Assembly: GCF_900188405.1 (NCBI RefSeq)
Contig: NZ_FZOF01000004.1
Span: 310,001-374,000 of the forward strand
Direction of reading: 5' to 3'
Source of the DNA: Actinacidiphila glaucinigra
GTDB lineage: Bacteria; Actinomycetota; Actinomycetes; Streptomycetales; Streptomycetaceae
Length of the DNA stretch: 64,000 bases
Shown piece after piece: positions 23,776 to 33,326 of this stretch. The position numbers and the translations under genes were made by a program. The notes beneath the pieces were generated by a model. That model saw only the letters and a list, made by a program, of their open reading frames with translations, was not told the origin of the DNA and did not search any database. Position 1 is the first letter of the stretch, and the number at the start of each line of letters is the position of its first letter.

Positions 23776-26289
23776 GTGACCCTCATCGATCAGCTGCCTC
23801 CCGAGCCCGATCCCGACGCCCTCTTCGAGGCCTTCTCGTCCTGGGCGGAGGGCAGCGGCATCTCCCTCTACCCCGCGCAGGAGGAGGCGCTGATCGAGGT
23901 GGTGTCGGGGGCGAACGTCATCCTGTCGACCCCCACCGGCTCGGGGAAGAGCCTGGTCGCGGCCGGTGCGCACTTCGCCGCACTGGCCCGGGACGAGGTC
24001 ACCTTCTACACCGCCCCGATCAAGGCACTGGTGTCGGAGAAGTTCTTCGACCTGTGCAAGCTCTTCGGCACCGAGAACGTCGGCATGCTGACCGGAGACG
24101 CCTCGGTCAACCCGGACGCGCCCGTCATCTGCTGCACGGCGGAGGTGCTGGCGTCGATAGCGCTGCGCGACGGCAAGGACGCCGACATCGGCCAGGTCGT
24201 CATGGACGAGTTCCACTTCTACGCGGAGCCCGACCGCGGCTGGGCGTGGCAGATCCCGCTGCTTGAGCTGCCGCAGGCGCAGTTCCTGCTGATGTCGGCG
24301 ACGCTCGGCGACGTCTCGCGTTTTGAGACCGACCTCACCCGCCGCACCGGCCGCCCGACCACCGTCGTGCGCTCGGCGACGCGGCCGGTGCCGCTGTCGT
24401 ACGAGTACCGGCTCACCCCGCTCACCGAGACGCTGACCGAGCTGCTGGAGACCCGCCAGGCCCCCGTCTACATCGTGCACTTCACGCAGGCGGCTGCCGT
24501 GGAGCGGGCGCAGGCGCTGATGAGCATCAACATGTGCACGCGCGCCGAGAAGGACGCCATCGCGGAGCTCATCGGCAACTTCCGCTTCACGACGGCGTTC
24601 GGCCGCAACCTCTCGCGCTTCGTCCGGCACGGCATCGGGGTGCACCACGCCGGCATGCTGCCCAAGTACCGGCGCCTGGTGGAGAAGCTGGCGCAGGCGG
24701 GACTGCTGAAGGTCATCTGCGGCACCGACACCCTCGGCGTCGGCGTCAACGTGCCGATCCGCACCGTGCTCTTCACCGCCCTCACCAAGTACGACGGCAA
24801 CCGCGTACGCGTACTGCGCTCCCGTGAGTTCCACCAGATCGCGGGCCGCGCCGGGCGCGCCGGGTTCGACACCTCCGGCTTCGTGGTGGCGCAGGCGCCG
24901 GAGCACGTGATCGAGAACGAGAAGGCCCTCGCGAAGGCCGGCGACGACCCGAAGAAGCGCCGCAAGGTGGTGCGCAAGAAGGCGCCCGAGGGCTTCGTCG
25001 CATGGACGGAGAACACCTTCGAGCGGCTCATCGCCTCCGACCCCGAGCCGCTCACCTCCCGGTTCCGGGTCACCCACGCGATGCTGCTGTCGGTCATCGC
25101 CCGCCCCGGCAACGCCTTCGACGCGATGCGGCGGCTGCTCGAGGACAACCACGAGGACCGCCGGTCCCAGCTGCGGCACATCCGGAGGGCCATCGCGATC
25201 TACCGCTCGCTGCTGGCGGGCGGGGTCGTGGAGCGGCTGGACGAGCCCGACGAGGAGGGGCGCATCGTCCGGCTGACGGTGGACCTGCAGCAGGACTTCG
25301 CGCTCAACCAGCCGCTGTCCACCTTCGCGCTGGCCGCGTTCGAGCTGCTGGACCCGGAGTCCCCCTCCTACGCGCTGGACATGCTGTCGGTGATCGAGTC
25401 GACCCTCGACGACCCCCGGCAGATCCTCGCCGCCCAGGAGAACAAGGCGCGCGGCGAGGCCGTCGCGGCGATGAAGGCCGACGGGGTGGAGTACGAGGAG
25501 CGGATGGAGCGGCTCCAGGACGTCTCCTACCCCAAGCCGCTGGAGGAGGTGCTGTCGCACGCCTACGGCGTCTACCGCAAGAGCCACCCCTGGGTCGGCG
25601 ACCACCCGCTGTCCCCCAAGTCGGTCGTGCGCGACATGTACGAACGGGCCATGACCTTCTCCGAGTTCGTCTCGAACTACGAACTGGCCAGGACCGAGGG
25701 CATCGTGCTGCGCTACCTGGCGGGCGCGTACAAGGCGCTGGGGCACACCGTCCCGGACGACCTGAAGTCGGAGGATCTGCAGGACCTCATCGCCTGGCTC
25801 GGCGAGCTGGTCCGCCAGGTCGACTCCAGCCTGCTGGACGAGTGGGAGCAGCTCGCCAACCCCGGGGAGATGACCGCCGAGGAGGCCCAGGAGCGGGCCG
25901 ACCAGGTCAAGCCCGTCACGGCCAACGCCCGCGCGTTCCGGGTCCTGGTGCGCAACGCCATGTTCCGCCGGGTGGAGCTGGCCGCCCTGGATCGCTTCGG
26001 CGAGCTCGGCGAGATGGACGCCGCCGCCGGCTGGGACGCCAACGCGTGGGCCGAGGCCATGGACGCCTACTGGGACGAGTACGAGGACCTGGGCACCGGG
26101 CCCGACGCGCGCGGCCCGAAGCTGCTGCAGATCGAGGAGCGTCCCGCCGAGGCGCTGTGGAAGGTCCGCCAGACCTTCGCGGACCCGGAGGGCGACCACG
26201 ACTGGGGCATCTCCGCCGAGATCGACCTCACCGCTTCCGACGAGGAGGGCCGCGCGGTGGTCAAGGTGACGGCGGTCGGAGCGCTGTGA
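23776..26289 (+). CDS. Ski2-like DEAD/DEAH-box RNA helicase with C-terminal DUF3516
   Basis: 837 residues from GTG 23776. Helicase motifs: I STPTGSGKS (51-59), Ia YTAPIKALV, II MDEFHFYAEPDRG, III LMSATLGD, V DTLGVGVNVP, VI HQIAGRAGRAGFD. The long C-terminus (about 430-837) is helical and acidic, ending in ISAEIDLTASDEEGRAVVKV; it matches the actinobacterial DUF3516 region. Such proteins are implicated in RNA processing or turnover. A poly-basic stretch KKRRKVVRKKAPEG at about 410 probably contacts RNA. No ribosome site is obvious. TesB follows 37 bases later. Confidence 0.87.
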   Translation: MTLIDQLPPEPDPDALFEAFSSWAEGSGISLYPAQEEALIEVVSGANVILSTPTGSGKSLVAAGAHFAALARDEVTFYTAPIKALVSEKFFDLCKLFGTENVGMLTGDASVNPDAPVICCTAEVLASIALRDGKDADIGQVVMDEFHFYAEPDRGWAWQIPLLELPQAQFLLMSATLGDVSRFETDLTRRTGRPTTVVRSATRPVPLSYEYRLTPLTETLTELLETRQAPVYIVHFTQAAAVERAQALMSINMCTRAEKDAIAELIGNFRFTTAFGRNLSRFVRHGIGVHHAGMLPKYRRLVEKLAQAGLLKVICGTDTLGVGVNVPIRTVLFTALTKYDGNRVRVLRSREFHQIAGRAGRAGFDTSGFVVAQAPEHVIENEKALAKAGDDPKKRRKVVRKKAPEGFVAWTENTFERLIASDPEPLTSRFRVTHAMLLSVIARPGNAFDAMRRLLEDNHEDRRSQLRHIRRAIAIYRSLLAGGVVERLDEPDEEGRIVRLTVDLQQDFALNQPLSTFALAAFELLDPESPSYALDMLSVIESTLDDPRQILAAQENKARGEAVAAMKADGVEYEERMERLQDVSYPKPLEEVLSHAYGVYRKSHPWVGDHPLSPKSVVRDMYERAMTFSEFVSNYELARTEGIVLRYLAGAYKALGHTVPDDLKSEDLQDLIAWLGELVRQVDSSLLDEWEQLANPGEMTAEEAQERADQVKPVTANARAFRVLVRNAMFRRVELAALDRFGELGEMDAAAGWDANAWAEAMDAYWDEYEDLGTGPDARGPKLLQIEERPAEALWKVRQTFADPEGDHDWGISAEIDLTASDEEGRAVVKVTAVGAL

Positions 26290-26326
26290 CCGCGGGACCG
26301 GCCACGCCCAAGAGGGAGCGCGCCCG

Positions 26327-27193
26327 ATGACCAACCCCGCCGAGCGGCTGGTGGACCTCCTCGACCTGGAGCGGATCGAGGAGGACATCTTCCGCGGGCA
26401 GAGCCCCCAGGAGCGCCTGCAGAGGGTGTTCGGCGGACAGGTGGCGGGCCAGGCGCTCGTCGCGGCCGGGCGCACGACGGACGGCAGCCGTCCGGTGCAC
26501 TCCCTGCACGCGTACTTCCTGCGCCCGGGGCGCCCCGGGGTCCCGATCGTGTACCAGGTGGAGCGGATCCGCGACGGCCGCTCCTTCACCACGCGACGCG
26601 TGGTCGCGGTGCAGCAGGGCCGGACGATCTTCAACCTGACCGCCTCCTTCCACGTGCCCGAGCCCGGGTTCGAGCACCAGCTGCCGATGCGCGAGGTCCC
26701 GGACCCGGAGAGCCTGCCGAAACTGAGCGACGAACTCCGGGAGCACCTCGGCGAACTGCCCGAGCAGTTGGAGCGGATGGCGCGACGGCAGCCGTTCGAC
26801 ATCCGCTACGTGGACCGGCTGCGCTGGGCCCCGGAGGAGGTGGCGGGATCCGAGCCGCGCAGCGCGGTCTGGATGCGCGCGGTGGGCCCCCTCGGCGACG
26901 ACCCTCTGGTGCACACCTGCGCCCTCACGTACGCCAGCGACATGATGCTGCTGGACGCCGTGCGCGTGCCGGTCGAGCCGCTGTGGGGCCCGCGCGGGTT
27001 CGACATGGCCTCGCTGGACCACGCGATGTGGTTCCACCGGCCGTTCCGTACCGACGAGTGGTTCCTGTACGACCAGGAGTCCCCCATCGCGACCGGAGCG
27101 CGCGGCCTGGCCCGGGGCCGCATCTACGACCGCGAGGGCCGGATGCTGGTCTCCGTGGTCCAGGAGGGGCTGTTCCGCAAGCACGGCGACTGA
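26327..27193 (+). CDS. tesB: Acyl-CoA thioesterase II
   Basis: 288 residues, the normal TesB length, made of two hotdog domains. Markers: RVFGGQVAGQALVAAGRT near residue 35, HSLHAYFLRPGRP near 63, and the second-domain SLDHAMWFHRPFRTDEWFLYDQESP with the catalytic Asp/Thr/Gln region near 230. It hydrolyses medium and long acyl-CoA in the cytoplasm. GAGGGAGCGC precedes ATG 26327. It is likely co-transcribed with the helicase gene. Confidence 0.92.
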   Translation: MTNPAERLVDLLDLERIEEDIFRGQSPQERLQRVFGGQVAGQALVAAGRTTDGSRPVHSLHAYFLRPGRPGVPIVYQVERIRDGRSFTTRRVVAVQQGRTIFNLTASFHVPEPGFEHQLPMREVPDPESLPKLSDELREHLGELPEQLERMARRQPFDIRYVDRLRWAPEEVAGSEPRSAVWMRAVGPLGDDPLVHTCALTYASDMMLLDAVRVPVEPLWGPRGFDMASLDHAMWFHRPFRTDEWFLYDQESPIATGARGLARGRIYDREGRMLVSVVQEGLFRKHGD

Positions 27194-27247
27194 GCGCCGG
27201 GGCCGGGGCCGGTGCCGTGCGGGTCGGTCTTCGGCCGGCCGCGGCCC

Positions 27248-29080
27248 TCAGCGCATACGGAAGACCGGACCCCGCGGTGTGAACGGGAGCCGGGCGTCGT
27301 GGGGCATCAGGAAGGCGTGTTCACGGCGTACCCGCAGGACGTCGCAGTCGCCGTCGGTGATCAGCAGGACCGGGGCCGTCGAAGGGAAGTCCGGGGAACG
27401 TTGGAGCAGGTCGACACCGGGCTGTAGCACGGTTCCGCCGCGGCCCTTGACGCGCACCTTGTGGGCGATCTCGGTAACCGGCAGGTATCCCGCGTCAAAG
27501 GGCACGGCGTCGCAGAACACCACCCGAGCGGCGGTCACGTCGCGGGCGGTGGCGTAGGAGGCGATGGCGCCCAGTGCCTTGCCGAGCAGCGTCCGGCTCA
27601 TCGACCCGGAGGTGTCCAGCACCACGCCGAAGGTACAGCGGGCCACTTCCTGCGGCGGGTGGCTGCGGCCGGCCCGGGGGATGTCCGGGGTCGACGCCTG
27701 GCGCCGGGAGGGGCGGGAGAAGCTGCGCACCGCCTCGGGGCGGGGCACGTACTCGTCGAACCAGCGGGCGAGTCTGGCGTCCCACGGCAACGGTGGGTGG
27801 GACAGTGCGCGGATCTCCTCGACCAGTCCGGCCGGCAGGAGTCCGCGTTCGCGGCGGTGCAGATCGAAGCCCTGGAGCAGCCCGCGCCGGTAGAACTCGT
27901 CCAGGTCCACCCAGGTGGGAACGGTCTCCCCGGGGCGCGGCAGCGGCTCGCCGAGGACGTCTCCAAGGCCCTTGCCGCGCAGCGTGGCGAGGCGACGCAA
28001 CCGCCGCTGGTCCCGGGCGATACGGTCGTACACCTCCTCGCTGGACAGCCCGGCAAGGGCCGGGTCGTGCAGCAGGCCCTCGGGCATCTGCCCGACGCCC
28101 ATCTCCAGCAGCCATCCGTTGATCACGTAGTCGGCGGCGACGTTGAACAGGTAAGGGTCCCGGCCGCCACGGCGATCGCCGTGGCGCAGCGCGGCATGCA
28201 GCATCTCGTGGGCGAGGATGAACCGCCATTCCTCGTCGCTGTAGCGGCACAGGGGGTTGAGGTAGATCTCCCCCGCCTCGGCGTTGACCGCCGCCACCGA
28301 GATCCGCTGCGCCCGGGCGAGTTCGGCGTCGGCGACCAGGGTCATCCCGGCGGCGATGCCGCCGAGCAGCGGGTACGAGGAGACGAACCAGCTCAGAGCG
28401 CGTTCCCAGGGCCGCAGCGGGCGCCGTGCCCCGGTGAGCTCTTCGCGGCGGCCTCCGGCGACGTCCATGGCCGCCGACATCGTGCGGCTGAGGGCGCTCG
28501 CGAAGGCGACCGTCCAGTCCGCCGGTGCCGTCCAGGAGTTCTTCCAGGGGTGAAGGACCTGGTCGGGCTCCGGGCCGCCGGTGCCGCACGCCGCGAAACC
28601 GGCCGGTATGCCGTCACGGCGCCAGCGTGCGGCGAGTTGATCCTCGTCGCCGTCCGGGAAGTCCGGGGGCAGCGCCACGGGTGCCCGGCCCACGGGGAAG
28701 GTGTCCAGGAAGCGGTTGACCACCGCGCAGCGGGCGGTCAGGTCGAAACGGTCGGGCTGCTCGCGCGGGCCCCTGGCGGCCGGCACGTGCCCGAATCCGA
28801 GGTGCAGCAGGCAGTGGGCCAGCACCCAGGCCCATTCCTCCGGCTCCGCTCGGCGCAGGGGGTCGACGTGCACGACGCCGTTGGAGGTGACCGCAGCCCA
28901 GCCGCCGCTGGGGTGCTCCTCGCACTCCTCGCTGCGGCACAGGCGGCCGTCGACGGCGGAGAGCGCGGCGAGGGCGGTGTTGCGGCGCAGCAGGTCCACG
29001 CCGGCGGCGAACGCCTCGGCCGCGGGGTCCTTGCGGGGAGCCGACCGCGCCCGGGACCTGTCACCGCGCGCGCCGCTCAC
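27248..29080 (-). CDS. Putative metallopeptidase with C-terminal VWA-like domain (DUF2201)
   Basis: 610 residues from GTG 29080, overlapping the stop of the MoxR gene (GTGA). A zinc-protease-like motif, ILAHEMLHAALRHGDR, lies near 287-302, in a DUF2201 N-terminal domain. The C-terminal part has a VWA MIDAS start, VVLDTSGSMS near 485-493, and continues to LLITDGDCD. A first, degenerate copy of the same pattern (VLAHCLLHLGFGH) lies near residue 75. Works with the ATPase encoded just upstream, as MoxR/VWA pairs do in cofactor insertion or protein remodelling. Target unknown. Confidence 0.82.
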   Translation of the reverse strand: MSGARGDRSRARSAPRKDPAAEAFAAGVDLLRRNTALAALSAVDGRLCRSEECEEHPSGGWAAVTSNGVVHVDPLRRAEPEEWAWVLAHCLLHLGFGHVPAARGPREQPDRFDLTARCAVVNRFLDTFPVGRAPVALPPDFPDGDEDQLAARWRRDGIPAGFAACGTGGPEPDQVLHPWKNSWTAPADWTVAFASALSRTMSAAMDVAGGRREELTGARRPLRPWERALSWFVSSYPLLGGIAAGMTLVADAELARAQRISVAAVNAEAGEIYLNPLCRYSDEEWRFILAHEMLHAALRHGDRRGGRDPYLFNVAADYVINGWLLEMGVGQMPEGLLHDPALAGLSSEEVYDRIARDQRRLRRLATLRGKGLGDVLGEPLPRPGETVPTWVDLDEFYRRGLLQGFDLHRRERGLLPAGLVEEIRALSHPPLPWDARLARWFDEYVPRPEAVRSFSRPSRRQASTPDIPRAGRSHPPQEVARCTFGVVLDTSGSMSRTLLGKALGAIASYATARDVTAARVVFCDAVPFDAGYLPVTEIAHKVRVKGRGGTVLQPGVDLLQRSPDFPSTAPVLLITDGDCDVLRVRREHAFLMPHDARLPFTPRGPVFRMR

Positions 29081-30138
29081 CGGCGTGCCTCGACCAGTCG
29101 CGGCATGTCCCTGGCGGCCTCGAGGAGGAACCAGGAGGGCAGCACCGGATTGTCGTCGTCGCCGTCGGCGATCACGGTCTGCGCGACCTCGACCGAGATC
29201 TCGGCCAGCTGCACCAAGAGCGACTTGGCCCGGTAGGCCATCTGCCGCACAGCCGGGGAAGCGTGCTCCCGCTGCGCCGGCAGGTCCTTGATCAGGCGGC
29301 CGCGAAAGGAGTCGGCGAGGTAGTAGAGCAGGTCGCGGTCCTCGATGCGGCGGGGCCAGGAGGCATCCCCCTTGAGGATGGCCTCGAGTCCGTACGAGTG
29401 CCGGACGATCTTGACGTATCCGCAGAAGGCCGTGGCGTGCCCGGGCGTGAGCGTGCCGTAGGCAAGGACCTTCAGCGTCTCCTCGTCCAGGGCGGGTCCG
29501 AAGGAGTGGAGCGCGTCGGAGAGCATGTGCCAGGCGCGCGGAGTGGAGAACGGCTCCTCGGTCTTGGGCGGCGCGGACCACAGGTGGTCCGGCCGGTCGG
29601 TGAGGTGGTCGGTGATCCACGGATGGATGCCGGCGCCCGCCGCCCAGACCAGCCAGTCCGCGGCGGAGGCCCGCAGGTGCACGTGCGCGAGCCGGTTGAC
29701 GAGGGCGGAGGCCATCGGGCGCGCCAGAGCGTTGTCGGTGGCCCGGTTGCCCGCGCCGATGACGATGCTGCCGGGCGGCAGTTCGTACGAGCCGATGCGG
29801 CGGTCGAGGATCAGCGAGTAGAAGGCCTTCTGCACATCCGGGGTGGCCGCGTTCAGCTCGTCGAGGAAGAGGCAGTAGGGCTCGTCGCGGGCGATGGTCT
29901 CGGGCGGGCAGAACCGCGAGCGGCCGTCGACGATCTGCGGAACGCCGATGAGGTCCTCCGGAGCCAGTTGCGTCCCGATGAGACTCACGCAGTCCAGTGC
30001 CAGCGAGTCGGCGAACTCCCTGACGAGGGAGGACTTCCCGATGCCGGGCGCGCCCCACAGGAAGACCGGGCGCACGGTGGCCAGGTTGAGCAGCAGCTCG
30101 GGCACCTGGGAAGGCGAGACGGTGACAGCACCCTGCAA
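29077..30138 (-). CDS. MoxR-type AAA+ ATPase
   Basis: 353 residues from TTG 30138, chosen because AAGGAG lies 7 bases upstream. Walker A GAPGIGKSS at residues 29-37, Walker B LFLDELNAAT near 95, sensor 1 IVIGAGNRATD near 125 and arginine finger region ALVNRLAHVHL near 143 match MoxR/DUF5925-like AAA+ proteins. A helical C-terminus (200-353) follows. It is coupled by overlap to the metallopeptidase/VWA gene, so the two proteins should act as a unit: an ATPase that remodels a client presented by the VWA domain. Confidence 0.87.
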   Translation of the reverse strand: MQGAVTVSPSQVPELLLNLATVRPVFLWGAPGIGKSSLVREFADSLALDCVSLIGTQLAPEDLIGVPQIVDGRSRFCPPETIARDEPYCLFLDELNAATPDVQKAFYSLILDRRIGSYELPPGSIVIGAGNRATDNALARPMASALVNRLAHVHLRASAADWLVWAAGAGIHPWITDHLTDRPDHLWSAPPKTEEPFSTPRAWHMLSDALHSFGPALDEETLKVLAYGTLTPGHATAFCGYVKIVRHSYGLEAILKGDASWPRRIEDRDLLYYLADSFRGRLIKDLPAQREHASPAVRQMAYRAKSLLVQLAEISVEVAQTVIADGDDDNPVLPSWFLLEAARDMPRLVEARR

Positions 30139-30286
30139 GCGCGGGCTCCTTGGAGATCAAGTGGATGGCGGCGCGGGGCTTGCGCCGTCCGGCCCGGGCA
30201 GTCTCACCCCTCCCGCTGCCGCGGCGCATCTGCTTTTCGACCCGCATGGCCCTCCCCGACGCCGTCAGGGGAGGAGAATGCCCGGC

Positions 30287-30988
30287 ATGGCGACGCTGTT
30301 CTCGGTACCGGGCGGCGAACTCGAACTGCCGGAGCGGCCGGTGGTGGAGAGTTGGGACGCGGCCGGTCACCCCGGCCAGGTGAGGCTGCGCGCCTTCCTC
30401 GACGCCCTCGTGGAACTGGTCGGCCCCACTGTGAACGAGCGGGAAGGCGATCTCGCCCTCGCACTCACCGTCGGGCTGGACGACAAGGTCCCGCTGACCC
30501 GTGGTGGTCACGACCTGGACAACTACCTCTTCCCTGTCGTCCGGGAACTCGGCCCGGAACGCTTCGCCGCGGTCTTCGCCCGCAAACACCATGCTCCCTC
30601 CTCCACCATCGCCATCGGGCCCGCTGCACCGGTCGATTCCGCCGCCGACTGGCGGGGCGAGCCCCGGTTGTCGGTGCGCACCGAAGTGTCGGCCTCGTCG
30701 CCGGCCTGGAAGGCGGCGATCCACGAGGCCTGTCGTGCTGCGGGACCCGCGCTGCCTCCCGGCGTCCCGGTCGAACTCCACATCCGTTTCGAGGTGTCCG
30801 CGCGGCGCAACTGGTCCACGCTGTGGAAGCCTGCGATCGACGCGCTGGGGCCGCTGCTCGGGATCCCCGACCCCGAACGCCCGTACCGGCCTCACGACGA
30901 CCGGATCGTCGGACTCGCGCTGCACCGCGCCCTCGACGAGTCGCTCGGTCACGACGTCGTCATCACCGCTTGGTGGCGCGCGGTGTGA
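30287..30988 (+). CDS. Unknown protein, weak RusA-like pattern, divergent from the MoxR pair
   Basis: 233 residues from ATG 30287, behind GGGGAGGAG (ATG 30278 is only 1 base after it). No signal or membrane segment. I do not recognise the family with confidence. The stretch WKPAIDALGPLLG followed about 20 residues later by DDRIVGLALHR resembles the K...DAL...DD.IV.L end of RusA Holliday-junction resolvases, and GGHDLDNYLFPVVREL near residue 65 resembles the D-x-DN part, but the order is not canonical. It shares a 148-base divergent promoter region with the MoxR gene. Confidence 0.6.
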   Translation: MATLFSVPGGELELPERPVVESWDAAGHPGQVRLRAFLDALVELVGPTVNEREGDLALALTVGLDDKVPLTRGGHDLDNYLFPVVRELGPERFAAVFARKHHAPSSTIAIGPAAPVDSAADWRGEPRLSVRTEVSASSPAWKAAIHEACRAAGPALPPGVPVELHIRFEVSARRNWSTLWKPAIDALGPLLGIPDPERPYRPHDDRIVGLALHRALDESLGHDVVITAWWRAV

Positions 30989-31000
30989 CACCCCGCCCGG

Positions 31001-31888
31001 TCACCCCAGGCCGAGCAGGCGGCGCCAGCGGCTGCGCGGCGCGGGGGTGGTCGGTGGCGCAGGCTCTGCAGAGGGCGGCGGGGCAATCGGGCGGGCCGAC
31101 GCGGCGGCCGGGGTGGCGCGTTCGGGGTGCGGGGCGGGGCCGTCGGCACGGGCGCGCAGCAGCGCGTCGGCCAGCGAGACCTGGGCGAAGGTGACCTCGT
31201 CCGGGTGGGAGGCGACGGTCTGGGCCTCGATCAGCTCACGGGTGGCGTACGAGCCCGTGCTGCCGGCCGGGAGCGCCGGGCACAGCCGGCGCAGGTGGGC
31301 CCGTTCACGTTCGTCCGGCACCGCGTCGGCGGCCGCTTCCGGGCCCAGCAGGGCACACCAGGCGGACGCCTCGGCCCAGGCGTCCTCCGCGTCCCGCACG
31401 AGTTCCTCCACGCGTCGTGCCCGCCAGCCGCGGGCGCGGCGGTCCTCGCCCTCGTCGAGGGCATCGCGCAGCGGCGCCGGCAACCGGCCTTCCAGCAGCG
31501 CCGGATGGGCCCGGGCGAACCGCCGTACGTCCTCGGCCAGGTAGAGCCACACCACGGCGCGGTAGCGGTTGACGTACCAGCGGACGGGGCGGAGGAAGCC
31601 GCCCTTGGCGAGCCGGGTGAAGCGCTCCCGGCTGATCCCGATCAGTGCCGCGCCCTCGATACTGCCCACCAGTTCCAGCCGCGCGCGCAGGCGGTCGGGA
31701 AAGCCCTCCTCCTCCCGCAGCCGGTCCACGTCCTCCCGTACGACGCGCCGGCGTCCGCCGACGGCCGGTGCCGTGCGCACCTCGCCGGTCTGCAGCGCGA
31801 CCTCGAACTCTTCGGCCTCCAGGCACAATTCCTCCCGGGCGCGCTGCATGCCGAGCGCTTCCCGGGCGGTGGCCTCCTTGACAGCCAT
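31001..31888 (-). CDS. DUF6397-like protein
   Basis: 295 residues from ATG 31888 behind GGGGGAG. A predicted DNA-binding-like start (MAVKEATAREALGMQRAREELCLEAEEFEVALQTGEV, then GRRRVVREDVDRLREEEGFPDRLRARL) recalls helix-turn-helix/excisionase-type proteins, followed by a helical Arg/Glu-rich middle and a Pro/Ala tail. The layout matches the DUF6397 proteins of Streptomyces as I remember them. Role unknown. It converges on the unknown gene at 30287 with an 11-base gap. Confidence 0.6.
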   Translation of the reverse strand: MAVKEATAREALGMQRAREELCLEAEEFEVALQTGEVRTAPAVGGRRRVVREDVDRLREEEGFPDRLRARLELVGSIEGAALIGISRERFTRLAKGGFLRPVRWYVNRYRAVVWLYLAEDVRRFARAHPALLEGRLPAPLRDALDEGEDRRARGWRARRVEELVRDAEDAWAEASAWCALLGPEAAADAVPDERERAHLRRLCPALPAGSTGSYATRELIEAQTVASHPDEVTFAQVSLADALLRARADGPAPHPERATPAAASARPIAPPPSAEPAPPTTPAPRSRWRRLLGLG

Positions 31889-31984
31889 GCCACTCCCCCT
31901 GACCTTCCGTAGCGACTCATCACTTACAGTCACGACGATAGATCCTCGCGGCGACATCCGCGGGGGCCTGTGGATAACTCCGCG

Positions 31985-32464
31985 TCAGGCCCCGTGGTCG
32001 TAAACGGTGACGGGTATCCCGCGGCGCACCAGCCGCTCCTCGATCGACGGCGCGACCCGCTCCCAGCGCCCGCCCGCGAGCCCGCATCCGATGCGGGGCA
32101 TGTGCACCGACGCGTCGAGTTCCACGGCCATCCGCGCCACCAGGACCAACCCGGCGTCGATCGCCTCGTACCGCACGGGCACACCTTTCGCGCCCCTGCG
32201 GATGCCGCGCTGCCCGACGAGATTGGCCACCCACACCCACTCGCCGACCCGGACGAACTGAACGGCTCCCAGGGCGAAATCGTTGCCGGCGCGCTCGCGG
32301 TGCCACCGCCGGTACGCGGCCTCGGGCTCCGGCCAGCGGCGGGAGAGCGCGAGGACGAATCCCCTCCCCCAGCCGCCCAGGTCGTTGCAGACGTGGACGA
32401 TCAGCTTGACGCCCTTGCCCTGCGGCGCGGTGGCGTCCCCCCGGACGTACGTGATCCCCTCCAT
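31985..32464 (-). CDS. Macro-domain protein
   Basis: 159 residues. ITYVRGDATAP, LIVHVCNDLGGWGRGFVLALSRRWPEPEAAYRRW and MPRIGCGLAGGRWERVAPSIEE are the conserved loops of macro domains of the Poa1/TARG1-like branch, which bind ADP-ribose or remove it from proteins, or process ADP-ribose-1''-phosphate. The whole protein is this one domain. It lies 52 bases after cvnC of conservon 1, at the place where the GTPase gene cvnD is usually found, and may be transcribed with the conservon. Confidence 0.85.
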   Translation of the reverse strand: MEGITYVRGDATAPQGKGVKLIVHVCNDLGGWGRGFVLALSRRWPEPEAAYRRWHRERAGNDFALGAVQFVRVGEWVWVANLVGQRGIRRGAKGVPVRYEAIDAGLVLVARMAVELDASVHMPRIGCGLAGGRWERVAPSIEERLVRRGIPVTVYDHGA

Positions 32465-32516
32465 CGGGTCACCGTACGCCCAGGGTCCGACAACGCCGCC
32501 TGGTCGACGGCCCGGT

Positions 32517-32909
32517 TCACAGGGCGCGCAGGCCGTCGATGACGTCCTTGAGCAGCCCCACGTCGGGCAGTTCCGCGGGCGGCACGGGCCGGATGGCCCG
32601 CAGATGGCCGTCCCGGAGGAGGTCGCCGAGCAGCACTCGGACGACGCCGAGCGCGAGATCGGCCTCCGAGGCCAGTTCGGCCACGGTGAGGGGGGCGTCG
32701 CGGCACAGGTCCAGGAGGGCCAGGTGCTCCTCGTCGAGGTTGTCGTCCGGGGCGGTGCCGACGGCCGGGACCATGACGGCTATCAGGTCGACGTCACTGT
32801 CGGAGTCCGGCCGGGTGCGACCGCCGGTGATGGTGTAGGCGCGCACCATCGGACCGGCCTCGTCGTCATACCAGAGCGCGCCCTCATCTCCCGGCGGGCT
32901 CGGGTTCAT
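32517..32909 (-). CDS. cvnC: Conservon protein CvnC (DUF742), conservon 1
   Basis: 130 residues. DUF742 pattern: WYDDEAGPMVRAYTITGGRTRP at the start, then a winged-helix-like segment CRDAPLTVAELASEADLALGVVRVLLGDLLRDGHL, ending in LLKDVIDGLRAL. In conservons this protein connects the membrane kinase to a small GTPase. It lies 6 bases after cvnB. No GTPase gene follows here. Confidence 0.9.
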   Translation of the reverse strand: MNPSPPGDEGALWYDDEAGPMVRAYTITGGRTRPDSDSDVDLIAVMVPAVGTAPDDNLDEEHLALLDLCRDAPLTVAELASEADLALGVVRVLLGDLLRDGHLRAIRPVPPAELPDVGLLKDVIDGLRAL

Positions 32910-32915
32910 GCTTCA

Positions 32916-33326
32916 TCACTCCCCCGGTGCCGCCGCGTCGTGCCGGCGCGGCGTGACACCGAGGTGTTCACCGACCCGGTGGACCATGAGGGTCATCTCG
33001 TAGGCGATCTGCCCCACGTCGGCCTGCACCCCGCTGAGCACGGACAGGCAGCTGCCCTCGCCCGCGGCCGTGACGAACAGGAAGCCGTCGTCGAACTCGA
33101 CCATCGTCTGCCGTACGCCGCCCGCGTCGAAGTGCCGCCCCGCGCCCTTGGCGAGGCTGTGGAACCCGGACGAGACGGCGGCCAGGTGCTCGGCCGTGGC
33201 ACGGTCCAGACTGGTGCTCGCGCCGGTCACCAGACCGTCGCCGGAGAGCACCAGCGCGTGCCTGACGTGCGGCACCCGCTCTGTCAGATCGTCCATCAGC
33301 CACGTGAGTCCACTGCTCACCGTCAT
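32916..33326 (-). CDS. cvnB: Conservon protein CvnB (roadblock/LC7), conservon 1
   Basis: 136 residues. Roadblock/LC7 fold: WLMDDLTERVPHVRHALVLSGDGLVTGAS, then HLAAVSSGFHSLAKGAGRHF and FLFVTAAGEGSCLSVLSG. Such proteins are regulators of small GTPases (GAP-like or scaffold roles). It shares ATGA with cvnA upstream. The paralogue at 39127 is about two thirds identical by eye. Confidence 0.92.
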   Translation of the reverse strand: MTVSSGLTWLMDDLTERVPHVRHALVLSGDGLVTGASTSLDRATAEHLAAVSSGFHSLAKGAGRHFDAGGVRQTMVEFDDGFLFVTAAGEGSCLSVLSGVQADVGQIAYEMTLMVHRVGEHLGVTPRRHDAAAPGE

